Shown: positions 7,388 to 14,900 of the stretch, one piece after another | Position numbering within the stretch: position 1 is the stretch's first letter | How the letters are laid out: every line of letters starts with the position of its first letter | NCBI RefSeq assembly: GCF_009735625.1 | Contig: NZ_CP046244.1 | Coordinates: forward strand, 1,364,001 to 1,428,000 | DNA: 64,000 nucleotides | Direction: 5' to 3' | Origin: Moorella glycerini | GTDB lineage: Bacteria > Bacillota > DSM-521 > Neomoorellales > Neomoorellaceae | Program-made: the position numbers and the translations under genes | The notes under the pieces: model-generated | What the model saw: the letters and a program-made list of their open reading frames with translations, nothing else | Database searches by the model: none | What the model was told of the DNA's origin: nothing

Positions 7388-8689
7388 ATGATGGCGCTAA
7401 GGTTTGAAGTCGTCATAGTGGGCGCCGGGCCGGCGGGGCTGGCGGCGGCCATCACCCTGGCCCGGGCCGGGGTGGAGGTAATTATCTTTGAGCGCGGCGA
7501 GCACCCGGGCAGCAAAAACGTCATGGGCGGGGTCCTTTACCGCCACCCCACCGCAACGATAGTTCCCGGGTTTTACCGGGAGGCCCCTTTAGAGCGGCCG
7601 GTAGTGGAGCAGCGCCTGTGGTTGCTGACCGATGCAGCGGCTCTCACCCTGGGTTATAAGAGTATGGCCTTTGCCGCCGAGCCTTACAACGCCTTTACCG
7701 TGCTCAGGGCCCGCTTTGACCGCTGGCTGGCGGAACAGGCCGTGGCGGCCGGGGCCCTGCTGATTAATGAAACCGTCGTCGAGGACCTCCTCTGGGAGAA
7801 GGACCGCGTCGTCGGGGTAAGGACTGGCCGGGCCGAGGGCGACGTCCGGGCGGAGGTAGTCATCCTGGCCGAGGGCGCCAATTCCCTTTTAACCCAGAAG
7901 GCCGGCCTGAAAAAGGACGGCATCAATACCAACCAGCTGGCCGTGGCCGTCAAAGAGATCATTGCCCTGCCCCGGGAAAAGATCGAGGACCGCTTTAACC
8001 TGGACGAAGGCCAGGGTTGCACCATTGAACTCCTTGGCGACGCTACTAAAGGCATGATGGGGACAGCCTTTATCTATACCAACAAGGATTCCCTCTCCGT
8101 GGGCGTGGGCGTCCTCCTGTCGAGCCTGGTCCGCCGCCGTTTGAACCCCAACGACCTCCTGGAGCACCTGAAAAGTCACCCCATGGTGCGGCGGCTGCTA
8201 GCCGGGGGTGAGAGCAAGGAATACCAGGGCCACCTGATTCCCGAAGGCGGCTACCGGGCCATTCCTAAACTCTATGGCAACGGCGTCCTGGTAGCCGGAG
8301 ATGCCGCCATGCTGGTCAACGGGATTCACCGGGAAGGGTCGAATCTCGCCATGACCTCCGGCCTCCTGGCAGCGAAAACCATCCTGGCCGCCCGGGAAAA
8401 GGGCGACTACAGCGAGGCCAACCTGGCACCCTACCGGCAGATGCTGGCGGAGAGCTTTGTCTTGCAGGACTTGCAGAAATACCAGCGGGCCCCCTTTTTC
8501 TTTGACCAAAATCCCCACTTCTTTACCCTGTATCCGCAGCTCCTTTCCCGGGCCGCCAGGGAGTTCTTAACCGTCGATAATGTACCCAAGCGGGAAAAAC
8601 AGAAGCGCATTTGGAGGGAAATTACGGCCGAACGCAGCCGTATACAACTGGCCGGGGACCTTTACCACCTCTGGAGGGTGATGGGCTGA
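7388..8689 (+). CDS. fixC: FAD-dependent oxidoreductase FixC (ETF-quinone oxidoreductase-like)
   Basis: FixC is the flavoprotein that, with ferredoxin-like FixX, accepts electrons from the FixAB flavoprotein and passes them to quinone. The 433-residue product opens with VVIVGAGPAGLAAAITLARAG, a Rossmann FAD site ending in an acidic residue (IFERGEHPGSKNVMGG), and later has NGVLVAGDAAMLVNGIHREG, the second FAD motif typical of the geranylgeranyl reductase/ETF-QO group. The ATG at 7388 follows a run of five Gs at five-base spacing; a frame from TTG 7361 would add nine residues. The gene looks intact although its partner fixB is damaged. Its stop overlaps fixX by one base. Confidence 0.92.
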   Translation: MMALRFEVVIVGAGPAGLAAAITLARAGVEVIIFERGEHPGSKNVMGGVLYRHPTATIVPGFYREAPLERPVVEQRLWLLTDAAALTLGYKSMAFAAEPYNAFTVLRARFDRWLAEQAVAAGALLINETVVEDLLWEKDRVVGVRTGRAEGDVRAEVVILAEGANSLLTQKAGLKKDGINTNQLAVAVKEIIALPREKIEDRFNLDEGQGCTIELLGDATKGMMGTAFIYTNKDSLSVGVGVLLSSLVRRRLNPNDLLEHLKSHPMVRRLLAGGESKEYQGHLIPEGGYRAIPKLYGNGVLVAGDAAMLVNGIHREGSNLAMTSGLLAAKTILAAREKGDYSEANLAPYRQMLAESFVLQDLQKYQRAPFFFDQNPHFFTLYPQLLSRAAREFLTVDNVPKREKQKRIWREITAERSRIQLAGDLYHLWRVMG

Positions 8690-8967
8690 TGCGCCTGGAA
8701 GATAAGCTGTTCCTCAACCGTTACCAGACGGATAAGCACCCTCATTTAAGGATCAAGGACCGGGAGGTCTGCCGTCACTGTGACGGCAGACCCTGCACCT
8801 TTATCTGCCCGGCCCGGGTTTATGCCTGGAACGAAAAGGAAGAAAGGATTGAGACGGCCTATGAGGGCTGCGTGGAATGTGGCACCTGCCGCTACGGCTG
8901 CGCCCACGACAACATCGACTGGCGCAATCCCCGCGGCGGCTTCGGCATTCTGTATAAATATGGTTAA
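8689..8967 (+). CDS. fixX: Ferredoxin-like protein FixX
   Basis: A 92-residue ferredoxin-like protein that partners FixC. It starts at ATG 8689, sharing one base with the fixC stop (TGATG). It has a first cysteine group CRHCDGRPCTFICPA, which deviates from a normal 4Fe-4S motif as in other FixX proteins, and a second complete group CVECGTCRYGCAHDN that can hold one 4Fe-4S cluster. The C-terminal GGFGILYKYG tail is typical of the family. Cluster-level function is doubtful here because fixA is absent and fixB is truncated. Confidence 0.92.
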   Translation: MRLEDKLFLNRYQTDKHPHLRIKDREVCRHCDGRPCTFICPARVYAWNEKEERIETAYEGCVECGTCRYGCAHDNIDWRNPRGGFGILYKYG

Positions 8968-9058
8968 AACCAATACCTGGACTTACTTTATCTGTATGGG
9001 CACACTTACCAGGAAAACTAATATTATGTAGTATAAGCATACTCCTGGAGGTGGCCCT

Positions 9059-9487
9059 ATGACCATCGAGCAGATAATCAAGCTCCTCAACCTGGACCTG
9101 TCCTGGGAATACGCCGCCATGATCCAGTACATCCAGCACGCCAGCATGCTTACTGGCCCCCAGTATTTTGCCATTATCGATGAAGAGCTCCAGCATGCCC
9201 AGGATGAGCACGACCATGCCGTAAAGCTGAGTGACAAGATCCAGTACCTGGGCGGCATCCCCACGGTCCAGGTGCAGGAAATCAAGACTTCCCTCAATAA
9301 CGTGGAAATGCTGCGCCAGGACCTGGAGGCCGAGTATGACGCCCTGAACCGCTACCTGCAGCGCATTGAGCAACTGGAAGCCTTGAAATTGTATGACGTC
9401 GCCCAGGTCATCAGGGAAATAGCCCTGGTGGAGCAGGGACACATTATCGACCTGGAAAAGTCCCTGGGCATCCAGAAGGTAAGATAA
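9059..9487 (+). CDS. Ferritin-like (bacterioferritin-type) diiron protein
   Basis: A 142-residue four-helix-bundle protein. Carboxylates and histidines fall where a ferritin-like diiron site needs them: SWEYAAMIQYIQHA in helix 1, IIDEELQHAQDEHDHA in helix 2, DLEAEYDALNRYLQRIEQ in helix 3 and EIALVEQGHIIDLEKSLG in helix 4. It may store iron or detoxify oxygen or peroxide in this anaerobe. The start ATG follows GGAGGTGG at ideal spacing. It lies 91 bases after fixX and looks separately transcribed. The substrate and oligomeric state cannot be read from the sequence. Confidence 0.82.
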   Translation: MTIEQIIKLLNLDLSWEYAAMIQYIQHASMLTGPQYFAIIDEELQHAQDEHDHAVKLSDKIQYLGGIPTVQVQEIKTSLNNVEMLRQDLEAEYDALNRYLQRIEQLEALKLYDVAQVIREIALVEQGHIIDLEKSLGIQKVR

Positions 9488-9640
9488 CATATTTTGACCC
9501 CACGGCCCAGGACTCGACCTGTAGCCCTGTCGAGGATAACGTCTCCGCAGCCTCAGCGTCCGGCCCCTGGAAGACCCGCGCCTCTGGCAACCGCAGCAGG
9601 GGTAAATTGACATTACTTTTACCTAAAGGGAAGGAATTTG

Positions 9641-9669
9641 TTGAGCGAGGTCGAATATAAAAATATTAT
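9641..9669 (+). promoter_or_regulatory. Candidate SigA promoter
   Basis: TTGAGC (9641-9646) and TATTAT (9664-9669) with a 17-base spacer, about 335 bases before the riboswitch. GGTCGAA inside the spacer is one base off a Spo0A box (TGNCGAA); this may be chance. Confidence 0.35.
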
Positions 9670-9747
9670 AGCAACTGGATTGGAGGATAATACCTGTGCT
9701 GGCAAAGGGCATAACAAAAATTAACATAAAAAACAAAAATAGCCAAT

Positions 9748-9760
9748 GGGGGGGGGGGGG
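9748..9760 (+). repeat. Homopolymer of 13 Gs
   Basis: Thirteen consecutive Gs in non-coding DNA between a promoter candidate and the riboswitch. Such runs are prone to slippage and sequencing length error. Confidence 0.9.
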
Positions 9761-10001
9761 ATTATATGCCTTTATTGTAAATATTTGGAAAGAAACTCCC
9801 CCTCTATTAGCCTCCTTAAAATTACTGCAAATAACATTCCTCCCAACCCATCCAGTGCTACCTTTCATAACGCCTCCGGGAACCAGAATTTCCTTGTAAT
9901 TTTCGGGAAAAAGTGTCCAGTGGCCGCTGGACTGCCGTCACCATTCCTTCTACTCCGCCCCCCAGAGTTCCCAAAGAGATATCTTTCTCTTATGCCAATA
10001 G

Positions 10002-10100
10002 CTTAAAGTGTTTAAGGGCAAACCACTCGAAAGGGTGGGACGCAAAGCCATGGGTCTGTAGCCACTATGCTGGTATGACTGCCAGGCTGCCACTTTAAAG
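10002..10100 (+). promoter_or_regulatory. Cyclic di-GMP-I (GEMM) riboswitch
   Basis: The aptamer core matches the GEMM-I consensus: GGGCAAACC (10016-10024), a GAAA tetraloop, GGGACGCAAAGCC, GGGTCT, and 3' GCCAGGCTGCC (10081-10091). A closing stem pairs TTAAAGTG (10003-10010) with CACTTTAA (10091-10098). A terminator follows at 10131-10170. GGCTGCC of the aptamer 3' strand (10085-10091) is complementary to GGCAGCC in the terminator's 5' strand (10132-10138). Ligand binding would hold GGCTGCC inside the aptamer and let the terminator form, so an OFF switch is inferred. The next gene encodes an HD-GYP protein, the enzyme class that degrades c-di-GMP. Confidence 0.9.
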
Positions 10101-10130
10101 TCGGTTTTTAATTTTACCTGAACTTTTAAA

Positions 10131-10170
10131 GGGCAGCCATGCAAATTGCTCGTGGCTGCCTTTATTATTT
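10131..10170 (+). terminator. Riboswitch-controlled terminator
   Basis: GGCAGCCA (10132-10139) pairs with TGGCTGCC (10153-10160), followed by TTTATTATTT. It is the expression platform of the c-di-GMP riboswitch and stands about 30 bases before the start of the HD-GYP gene. Confidence 0.85.
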
Positions 10171-10202
10171 CTAGATGGAACGAAGGCTGGGGGGCGGGTT
10201 TA

Positions 10203-10964
10203 GTGCAAAGGGATACGGTTACTAAAATTTTACTGGAGATTCGGGAATACTGGCCGGTACTGTACTTTCACTCGGCTGCGGTGGCCAACTTTGCCTTAAG
10301 GATAGCCATGGACCTGGGAATAGAAGCCCGTCATTGCCGGGACGTGTTGAGGGGTGCCCTCTTGCATGATGCCGGAAAAATACATGTACGTTTGGAGATA
10401 TTGACGAAACCGGGGCCACTGACAGAGGCGGAATGGGGGCAGATAAAAAAGCATACCGACTATGGAGCGGACTGGGTGGAGCAAAGAGGGGGCAACGATG
10501 AGGTGGTAGCAGTTATTCGCTACCATCATGAATGGTGGAATGGAAACGGTTATGCCGGCCTTAAATATGAACAGATCCCTTTGCTGGCCAGAATAGTAAC
10601 AATTGCCGACGCCTTAGATGCCATGACGGCGTCGCGACCCTACCGTAAGGCGATTGCGGTTAGTGAAGCTCTGATGGAAATACATAGCGGGAAAGGATTG
10701 CAATTTGACCCGGACATATTAACTGTCTTAAGTCAAAAGGCCACCTACGAACCGGCAACCTACCAGGATCCCCGCCCCCTTGCCAGGCAAATCCAGGTAG
10801 AAAAAGAATGGCTCGCGAGGTTAATTAAGATTTACGGCGATCTTGCCCATCCTTTAGTAATTGCCCAAAGTCACTGGTTGGATAAGTTGATAGTAAGTAT
10901 TTATAAGTTACAGGAAGGGAAAAGGGGGAAAAACCTCTCTTTAGGGGAGAAAGAGAAGCTTTAA
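10203..10964 (+). CDS. HD-GYP-type phosphodiesterase (predicted c-di-GMP hydrolase)
   Basis: HD-GYP proteins hydrolyse c-di-GMP with a di- or tri-iron centre. In the 253-residue product the metal ligands are present: HD in LLHDAGK (residues 55-56), H in IKKHTDYG, and HH in IRYHHEWWNGNGY. RIVTIADALDAMTASRPYR is the typical HD-GYP helix. The GYP signature reads GYA and the usual DGxGYP is NGNGYA, so the loop that gives the family its name is degenerate; metal binding should survive. No sensory or receiver domain is attached. I chose GTG at 10203, after a G-rich site; the frame from 10146 starts inside the terminator. It heads an operon under the c-di-GMP riboswitch. Confidence 0.85.
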   Translation: MQRDTVTKILLEIREYWPVLYFHSAAVANFALRIAMDLGIEARHCRDVLRGALLHDAGKIHVRLEILTKPGPLTEAEWGQIKKHTDYGADWVEQRGGNDEVVAVIRYHHEWWNGNGYAGLKYEQIPLLARIVTIADALDAMTASRPYRKAIAVSEALMEIHSGKGLQFDPDILTVLSQKATYEPATYQDPRPLARQIQVEKEWLARLIKIYGDLAHPLVIAQSHWLDKLIVSIYKLQEGKRGKNLSLGEKEKL

Positions 10965-11004
10965 ACCTGGTTTAAAGCCAGAGCAGTAGAGGGGGGGTTC
11001 AGGT

Positions 11005-12264
11005 ATGCAAGAGTGTAGCCAGTGTACCCGCAAGACCCCAAATCGTTCTTGTGTCGATTGCGATTATTTCATGAGTCCCGGCCCTTTACGCCGGAAGCCA
11101 CCGGTGCCCATAGGCATTAGCCTGGTTGCCGCCGATGGAAAACGTTATGCTGGCCGTATTCTCGTATTGAATACCATGGAACTGGGCCTGGAAACACGAG
11201 CTCCCGTTCCCGGTCAATACCGGATTTATTTAAAGCAGCATCTTAGCCTGGATGTAGCAGGGGTACCGACCAAGGGCAAGGGTAACATCCACCTCTTTGA
11301 TATCATAGCCGTTTACCGGGGTGAGGAAACAGCCAGCCGTCTGGGTAATGAAGAATACCGTTTACTGACGGGTAGTACTGGGGACTTCATTGAGCAAGTA
11401 TCGCAATTAGTTCCCGCCCATTTACAGGACCTGGTTAAAGAACGACTACTTGCCGAGTTAGAAAGCTCGGAGATTTTCAATGCCATGCGGTTGGGCAAGG
11501 TAATGCGTTACGAAAAGGGGCGTTTTCGCCATCTGACAGGACAGGCTGACCTGGAACTGCCCCTGCCGGCAATAGAAAATTTAATGCGCCAGGCAATACA
11601 CCGGGGAACCCACTGCCGGGAAGTGATAGTAAGTGATGACGGTAAAAGGATTTTTGACCTGCACGGTATACCCCTTGACTCCCGGGCAGGGGGCCTGCTG
11701 GCCTTTGATCTTACCGAAATTATTGAAAAGGAAAGGCAGATGCGCCGCCAGGAGATGCTGGCCTACCGGGAAGCCGTGGCTGCCGTCACCAATGGGCGCC
11801 TGCAGCTTTTGACTTCAGAAGAAATGGTAGCTGTGTTATCCCAGGGTAAGGAACTGGCAAGGGGAGTAGTTAACAAGGCTGCTGACATAGCTTCAGCTCG
11901 CAGCAAGTTATGCAGTTTGCTACCCGCGGCTTTTAGCGCCCGCGCGTACGGCATGACCTTATCTTTAACTGAGGCTTTGACCAATACATTAAAACATGCT
12001 ACGGGTGGTGAATGGGTGGTCCGGCAGACGGATGAGGCCATCCGGATAATTATTCAAAACCAGGGCCAGGGAATTAAGATAAAAGATTTACCCAAAGCGG
12101 CTTTAATGCGACATTACTCCACCCAAAATTCTCTTGGTTGCGGGTTTACTTTAATGCTTTATTATGCTGATCAAGTTTATCTAACTACCGGTTCCAGGGG
12201 AACCACCCTGGTCCTGGATTTCCATCAATCAGCAGGTGAAGAAATCTGTTCTCCAGCTTCTTAA
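11005..12264 (+). CDS. Zinc-ribbon / PilZ-like / HATPase regulator (RsbW-like)
   Basis: A 419-residue protein with a new-looking domain order. Residues 4-19 hold four cysteines in C-x2-C-x8-C-x2-C spacing, a probable zinc ribbon. Residues about 35-110 look like a PilZ-type beta barrel (GRILVLNTMELGLETRAPVP), but the RxxxR and DxSxxG residues that bind c-di-GMP are not seen. A middle part contains a PAS-like stretch ending in LLAFDLTEIIEKERQ. The C-terminus is an RsbW/SpoIIAB-type ATPase fold: LTEALTNTLKHATGG (N-box), NQGQGIKI (G1-like) and LGCGFTLMLYYAD. Followed at once by STAS, PP2C and STAS genes, it is probably the kinase or anti-sigma-like switch that phosphorylates those STAS proteins. 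Confidence 0.75.
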   Translation: MQECSQCTRKTPNRSCVDCDYFMSPGPLRRKPPVPIGISLVAADGKRYAGRILVLNTMELGLETRAPVPGQYRIYLKQHLSLDVAGVPTKGKGNIHLFDIIAVYRGEETASRLGNEEYRLLTGSTGDFIEQVSQLVPAHLQDLVKERLLAELESSEIFNAMRLGKVMRYEKGRFRHLTGQADLELPLPAIENLMRQAIHRGTHCREVIVSDDGKRIFDLHGIPLDSRAGGLLAFDLTEIIEKERQMRRQEMLAYREAVAAVTNGRLQLLTSEEMVAVLSQGKELARGVVNKAADIASARSKLCSLLPAAFSARAYGMTLSLTEALTNTLKHATGGEWVVRQTDEAIRIIIQNQGQGIKIKDLPKAALMRHYSTQNSLGCGFTLMLYYADQVYLTTGSRGTTLVLDFHQSAGEEICSPAS

Positions 12265-12289
12265 GTAAAGAAAGAGGAGGAGCGATATT

Positions 12290-12619
12290 ATGCTGGCAGT
12301 CTCTGTAACCAAGGGCGCTTATGGGCGCTGTTTAAACCTTAAAGGGGAGTTAGACATGGAAACCTTGGCCACGCTGGAGCGAGCAGCAGAAGTACAGGAA
12401 GGAGAGCGGCAATTGGAAATAAACCTGGCAGGGGTATCCTTTATAGATTCTACAGGTCTCAGGGGTTTATTAGAAATACAGCGCCGGTGGTCAATGAAGG
12501 GAGGTGAGGTACGGGTTATTAACCCCTGTCCGGAGATTGCCGAAGTTTTCCGGCTCGTAGGTATGGAAGAACTTTTAGATTGTAGTGACCAGAGCCAGGT
12601 AACCGGGGGTGAATATTAA
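12290..12619 (+). CDS. STAS-domain anti-sigma factor antagonist (SpoIIAA/RsbV-like), first
   Basis: A 109-residue stand-alone STAS domain. The phosphorylation site is in FIDSTGLRGLLEI, where the serine is the residue phosphorylated in RsbV and SpoIIAA. In partner switching, the HATPase kinase phosphorylates this serine, a PP2C phosphatase removes it, and only the unphosphorylated form binds the kinase. Its neighbours, an HATPase protein upstream and a PP2C phosphatase downstream, provide both activities. ATG at 12290 follows GAGGAGG. The next gene starts directly after the stop. The ultimate target, possibly a sigma factor or a structural protein, is not encoded here. Confidence 0.9.
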   Translation: MLAVSVTKGAYGRCLNLKGELDMETLATLERAAEVQEGERQLEINLAGVSFIDSTGLRGLLEIQRRWSMKGGEVRVINPCPEIAEVFRLVGMEELLDCSDQSQVTGGEY

Positions 12620-13357
12620 ATGTCCCTGGATATCGGTGGCAAGGGGAAACAAATAATACATGCCGGTATACAGGGTGCCGGGTGTAGTATTCCAGCAGAC
12701 GTGGAAGGCGGCGACTTTTTTGCTTTTATTCCCCTGGGAGAAGATCAACTTATTATTGCTATCGGAGATGTAATGGGTAAAGGTATGCGTGCTGCCGGGC
12801 AAATGAAGGAGCTTTGTACAATCTTACATGCGTGTACCAGGAAAGAGCTGTCCCTATTAGAAATCATTAATCAGCTGGCTGAAATCGGGGGAAAGCGGCT
12901 GCATCGCGCCGGTTCCTTTGCCACCCTGTGCCTTATTTCTTATGAACAGCAGCATAATTGTTTAACCTGCCTCAGCGCCGGACACCCGTCTCCGGTAATA
13001 TTTTCAGGCCGTAATATCCACGTACCCCGGGTAAGGGGGGTGGCCCTGGGTTTCCTGGAGGAATACCAGGGTACTCGACCGGAACAAGTTATCCTGTCGA
13101 GCGGCGATGTAGTTATCCTGTATACCGATGGCCTGCTAGAAGCCCGCGATGCCAACGGTCAAAATTATGGTTTAAATCGCCTCAAAGAGATAGTTGCCGC
13201 CAATACTTGCCTGGATGCAGTTGAACTCCAGGAGGTTATCTTAAATGACTTATTTACCTTTACCGGCTGCAGGCAGCAGAGGGATGATGTAACCCTGGTA
13301 ATACTTAAGAAAGACCTGGAAAAGGGGGGTGAGTGTCATGGAGATCAGGGTAAATAA
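12620..13357 (+). CDS. PP2C-type serine phosphatase (SpoIIE/RsbU-like)
   Basis: A 245-residue stand-alone PPM phosphatase domain of the SpoIIE/RsbU class, without any sensor or membrane domain. Metal-binding acidic residues are visible in VEGGDFFAF (near residue 30), IGDVMGKGM (near residue 50), ILYTDGLLEA (near residue 170) and QRDDVTLVIL (near residue 230). It should dephosphorylate the STAS partners on either side. ATG at 12620 directly follows the STAS stop codon. With no sensor domain, its activity may depend on the first-gene regulator or simply on expression under the c-di-GMP riboswitch. Confidence 0.88.
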   Translation: MSLDIGGKGKQIIHAGIQGAGCSIPADVEGGDFFAFIPLGEDQLIIAIGDVMGKGMRAAGQMKELCTILHACTRKELSLLEIINQLAEIGGKRLHRAGSFATLCLISYEQQHNCLTCLSAGHPSPVIFSGRNIHVPRVRGVALGFLEEYQGTRPEQVILSSGDVVILYTDGLLEARDANGQNYGLNRLKEIVAANTCLDAVELQEVILNDLFTFTGCRQQRDDVTLVILKKDLEKGGECHGDQGK

Positions 13358-13658
13358 TGAAAAGGAAAAGGCCACCCTGCTGGTAGCGGGGGAACTGGAT
13401 TATAGCAATGTTGCCCAGTTGCAGCAAGAGATTGAAAGGCAAGAGGCCCCCCTGGTGGAGGTAGATCTTAAGGACTTGCAGTTCATGGATTCCTCCGGTG
13501 CCGGGATGCTTCTCAGCCAGGCCAGGTTGTTGAGCCGGCAGAACCGCGTTTTGAAAATTACCCATATACCCGCAAATATTCGCCATGACCTGGAAATAAT
13601 CGGTTTTTTCCGCGTCTTAGAAACCCTTAAAGGCGCCCCTCAAAGTAGAGGGGAGTGA
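13338..13658 (+). CDS. STAS-domain anti-sigma factor antagonist, second
   Basis: A second stand-alone STAS domain, 106 residues from ATG 13338. The phospho-acceptor motif is FMDSSGAGMLL, with the serine in the standard place. It differs clearly from the first STAS protein in this operon, so the two probably bind different partners. The gene overlaps the phosphatase gene by 20 bases (29 if GTG at 13329 is used). GGGGGGTGAG upstream can serve either start; I prefer ATG for spacing. The FapA-like gene follows directly after the stop. Confidence 0.88.
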   Translation: MEIRVNNEKEKATLLVAGELDYSNVAQLQQEIERQEAPLVEVDLKDLQFMDSSGAGMLLSQARLLSRQNRVLKITHIPANIRHDLEIIGFFRVLETLKGAPQSRGE

Positions 13659-14900
13659 TTGCAGATGGAATCTTTAAAGGCTGGTGCCCTTGAGCAGCCC
13701 GGGGAATACGGCGCGGCATCCCGGGCGGCCATTATAGACGGGCAGCTGGTAATAAAACACCCGCCCGGAGGCCCTTATCCGGTGATAGTTCCCTGCCCGG
13801 GGTTGCGCCTGGTAGTAAATGGGAAAGAACGAAGCGAACCGACGCCTGTAAATGAGAAGGACAGGGTGGAAATAATCGTTCTGGATGAAAGGCGGGAAGG
13901 ATACTGGCAGGTAAAGGTTAGTGCGGATAAACTGGAAGCACTTTTACAGGTAAAACCCTGGGTATTAATCCGGCGGCAAGTGCGGGACCTGCCACCGGCG
14001 CGGGTTTTATACCTGGAGGTCCTGGAGCACGAGGATTTCTATAAACCTTTTACCCTGGAAGATTTAACCCGGGAAATGGGGCGCCAGGGTATCAAGTATG
14101 GTATCGACTGGCAGGCCTGTGCCCGGGGACTGGAAGCCTCAACTGAGGGTACTTTAACCATTGCCCGGGGGCAACCACCCGTACCAGGTAAAGACGCCTC
14201 GGTAGAATTATTCTTTACTACCCAGCAAAAGGTTCCAGTAACAGTCGGAGAAGAAGACACGGTGAACTTCCGGGAAAGATTTCGTTTCACCGCGGTTGAA
14301 GCCGGAATGGTCCTGGCCAGGAAACACCCGGCTGAAGTGGGGCGGCCGGGGAAGGCGGTAACGGGGGAAATAATCGTGCCCCCCGAGCCCAGGGATATTC
14401 AAATGACAGCCGGTTCCGGCGCTGTTTTAAGCAATGATGGTTTGGAGATAATTGCTACCACAGCTGGCCGCCCCGTGGCAAGGGGGTTAAAAGGGCGAGT
14501 TGTTATCAGTGTGCTCCCTGCCCTCATGCACCCTGGTAATGTTGATATCACCTCGGGAAACATTTCTTTCACTGGCGATGTCAAGATTGCCGGCCAGGTT
14601 GAAGAAGGGATGAGTGTTGAGGCTGGTGGTAATATTTATATAGCGGGAGCTGTATCCAGGGCCATGGTCCGGGCCGGTGGCTTAATTGAGGTACGCGGCA
14701 ACGTTTTTTCTTCCCTGCTGGCCGCCGGGAGTACGGTGGCTTTACAGCAGGAATTCGGCTCAATACTTGCCAGGGTTGCTGCCATCCTGGAGCAATTTGT
14801 TGCCGCTGCTACCCAGCTTTTCCATCATCCTTCCTTCAAAAAGGATGACCTTAAAGGTGGTATTGGTCCCCTGGTATTATTGCTTTTAGCCCAACTTTGA
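13659..14900 (+). pseudogene. FapA-like (DUF342) gene, 5' part, interrupted by an insertion sequence
   Basis: The N-terminal 410 codons of a FapA/DUF342 family protein, a polymer-forming right-handed beta-helix protein. FapA proteins affect flagellar assembly or cell-envelope organisation in several bacteria; here the role is unknown. VRFTA-like segments lead into VRAGGLIEVRGNV and ISFTGDVKIAGQVEEGMSVEAGGN, typical helix repeats near residues 300-350. After codon 410 the frame runs into IS copy 2 and stops three codons later. Removing the element and one 6-bp duplication rejoins it in frame with 16974-17560, giving about 605 residues. The start is TTG 13659, directly after the STAS stop, or ATG 13665. 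It is the last gene of the riboswitch operon. Confidence 0.85.

Larger units (their letters stand above)
9488..10001 (+). other. 514-base gap with no convincing gene
   Basis: No frame here has both coding character and a start site. The first part (9510-9600) is GC-rich with a short hairpin (CTCGAC/GTCGAG). A promoter candidate lies at 9641-9669. A run of 13 Gs lies at 9748-9760. Short frames crossing the G-run are low complexity and rejected. The 3' part is the probable promoter area of the riboswitch transcript. Confidence 0.6.

Noticed and set aside
9696-10006. Two short overlapping frames crossing the poly-G run
   Set aside because: Low complexity, no ribosome binding site and no family resemblance; the second runs into the riboswitch.
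10146-10202. Upstream extension of the HD-GYP frame
   Set aside because: It would start inside the terminator hairpin; GTG at 10203 with a G-rich site fits better.
12290-13658. Housekeeping spoIIA or rsb operon
   Set aside because: No sigma factor gene follows, there are two distinct STAS genes, and a riboswitch and FapA-like gene frame the set.
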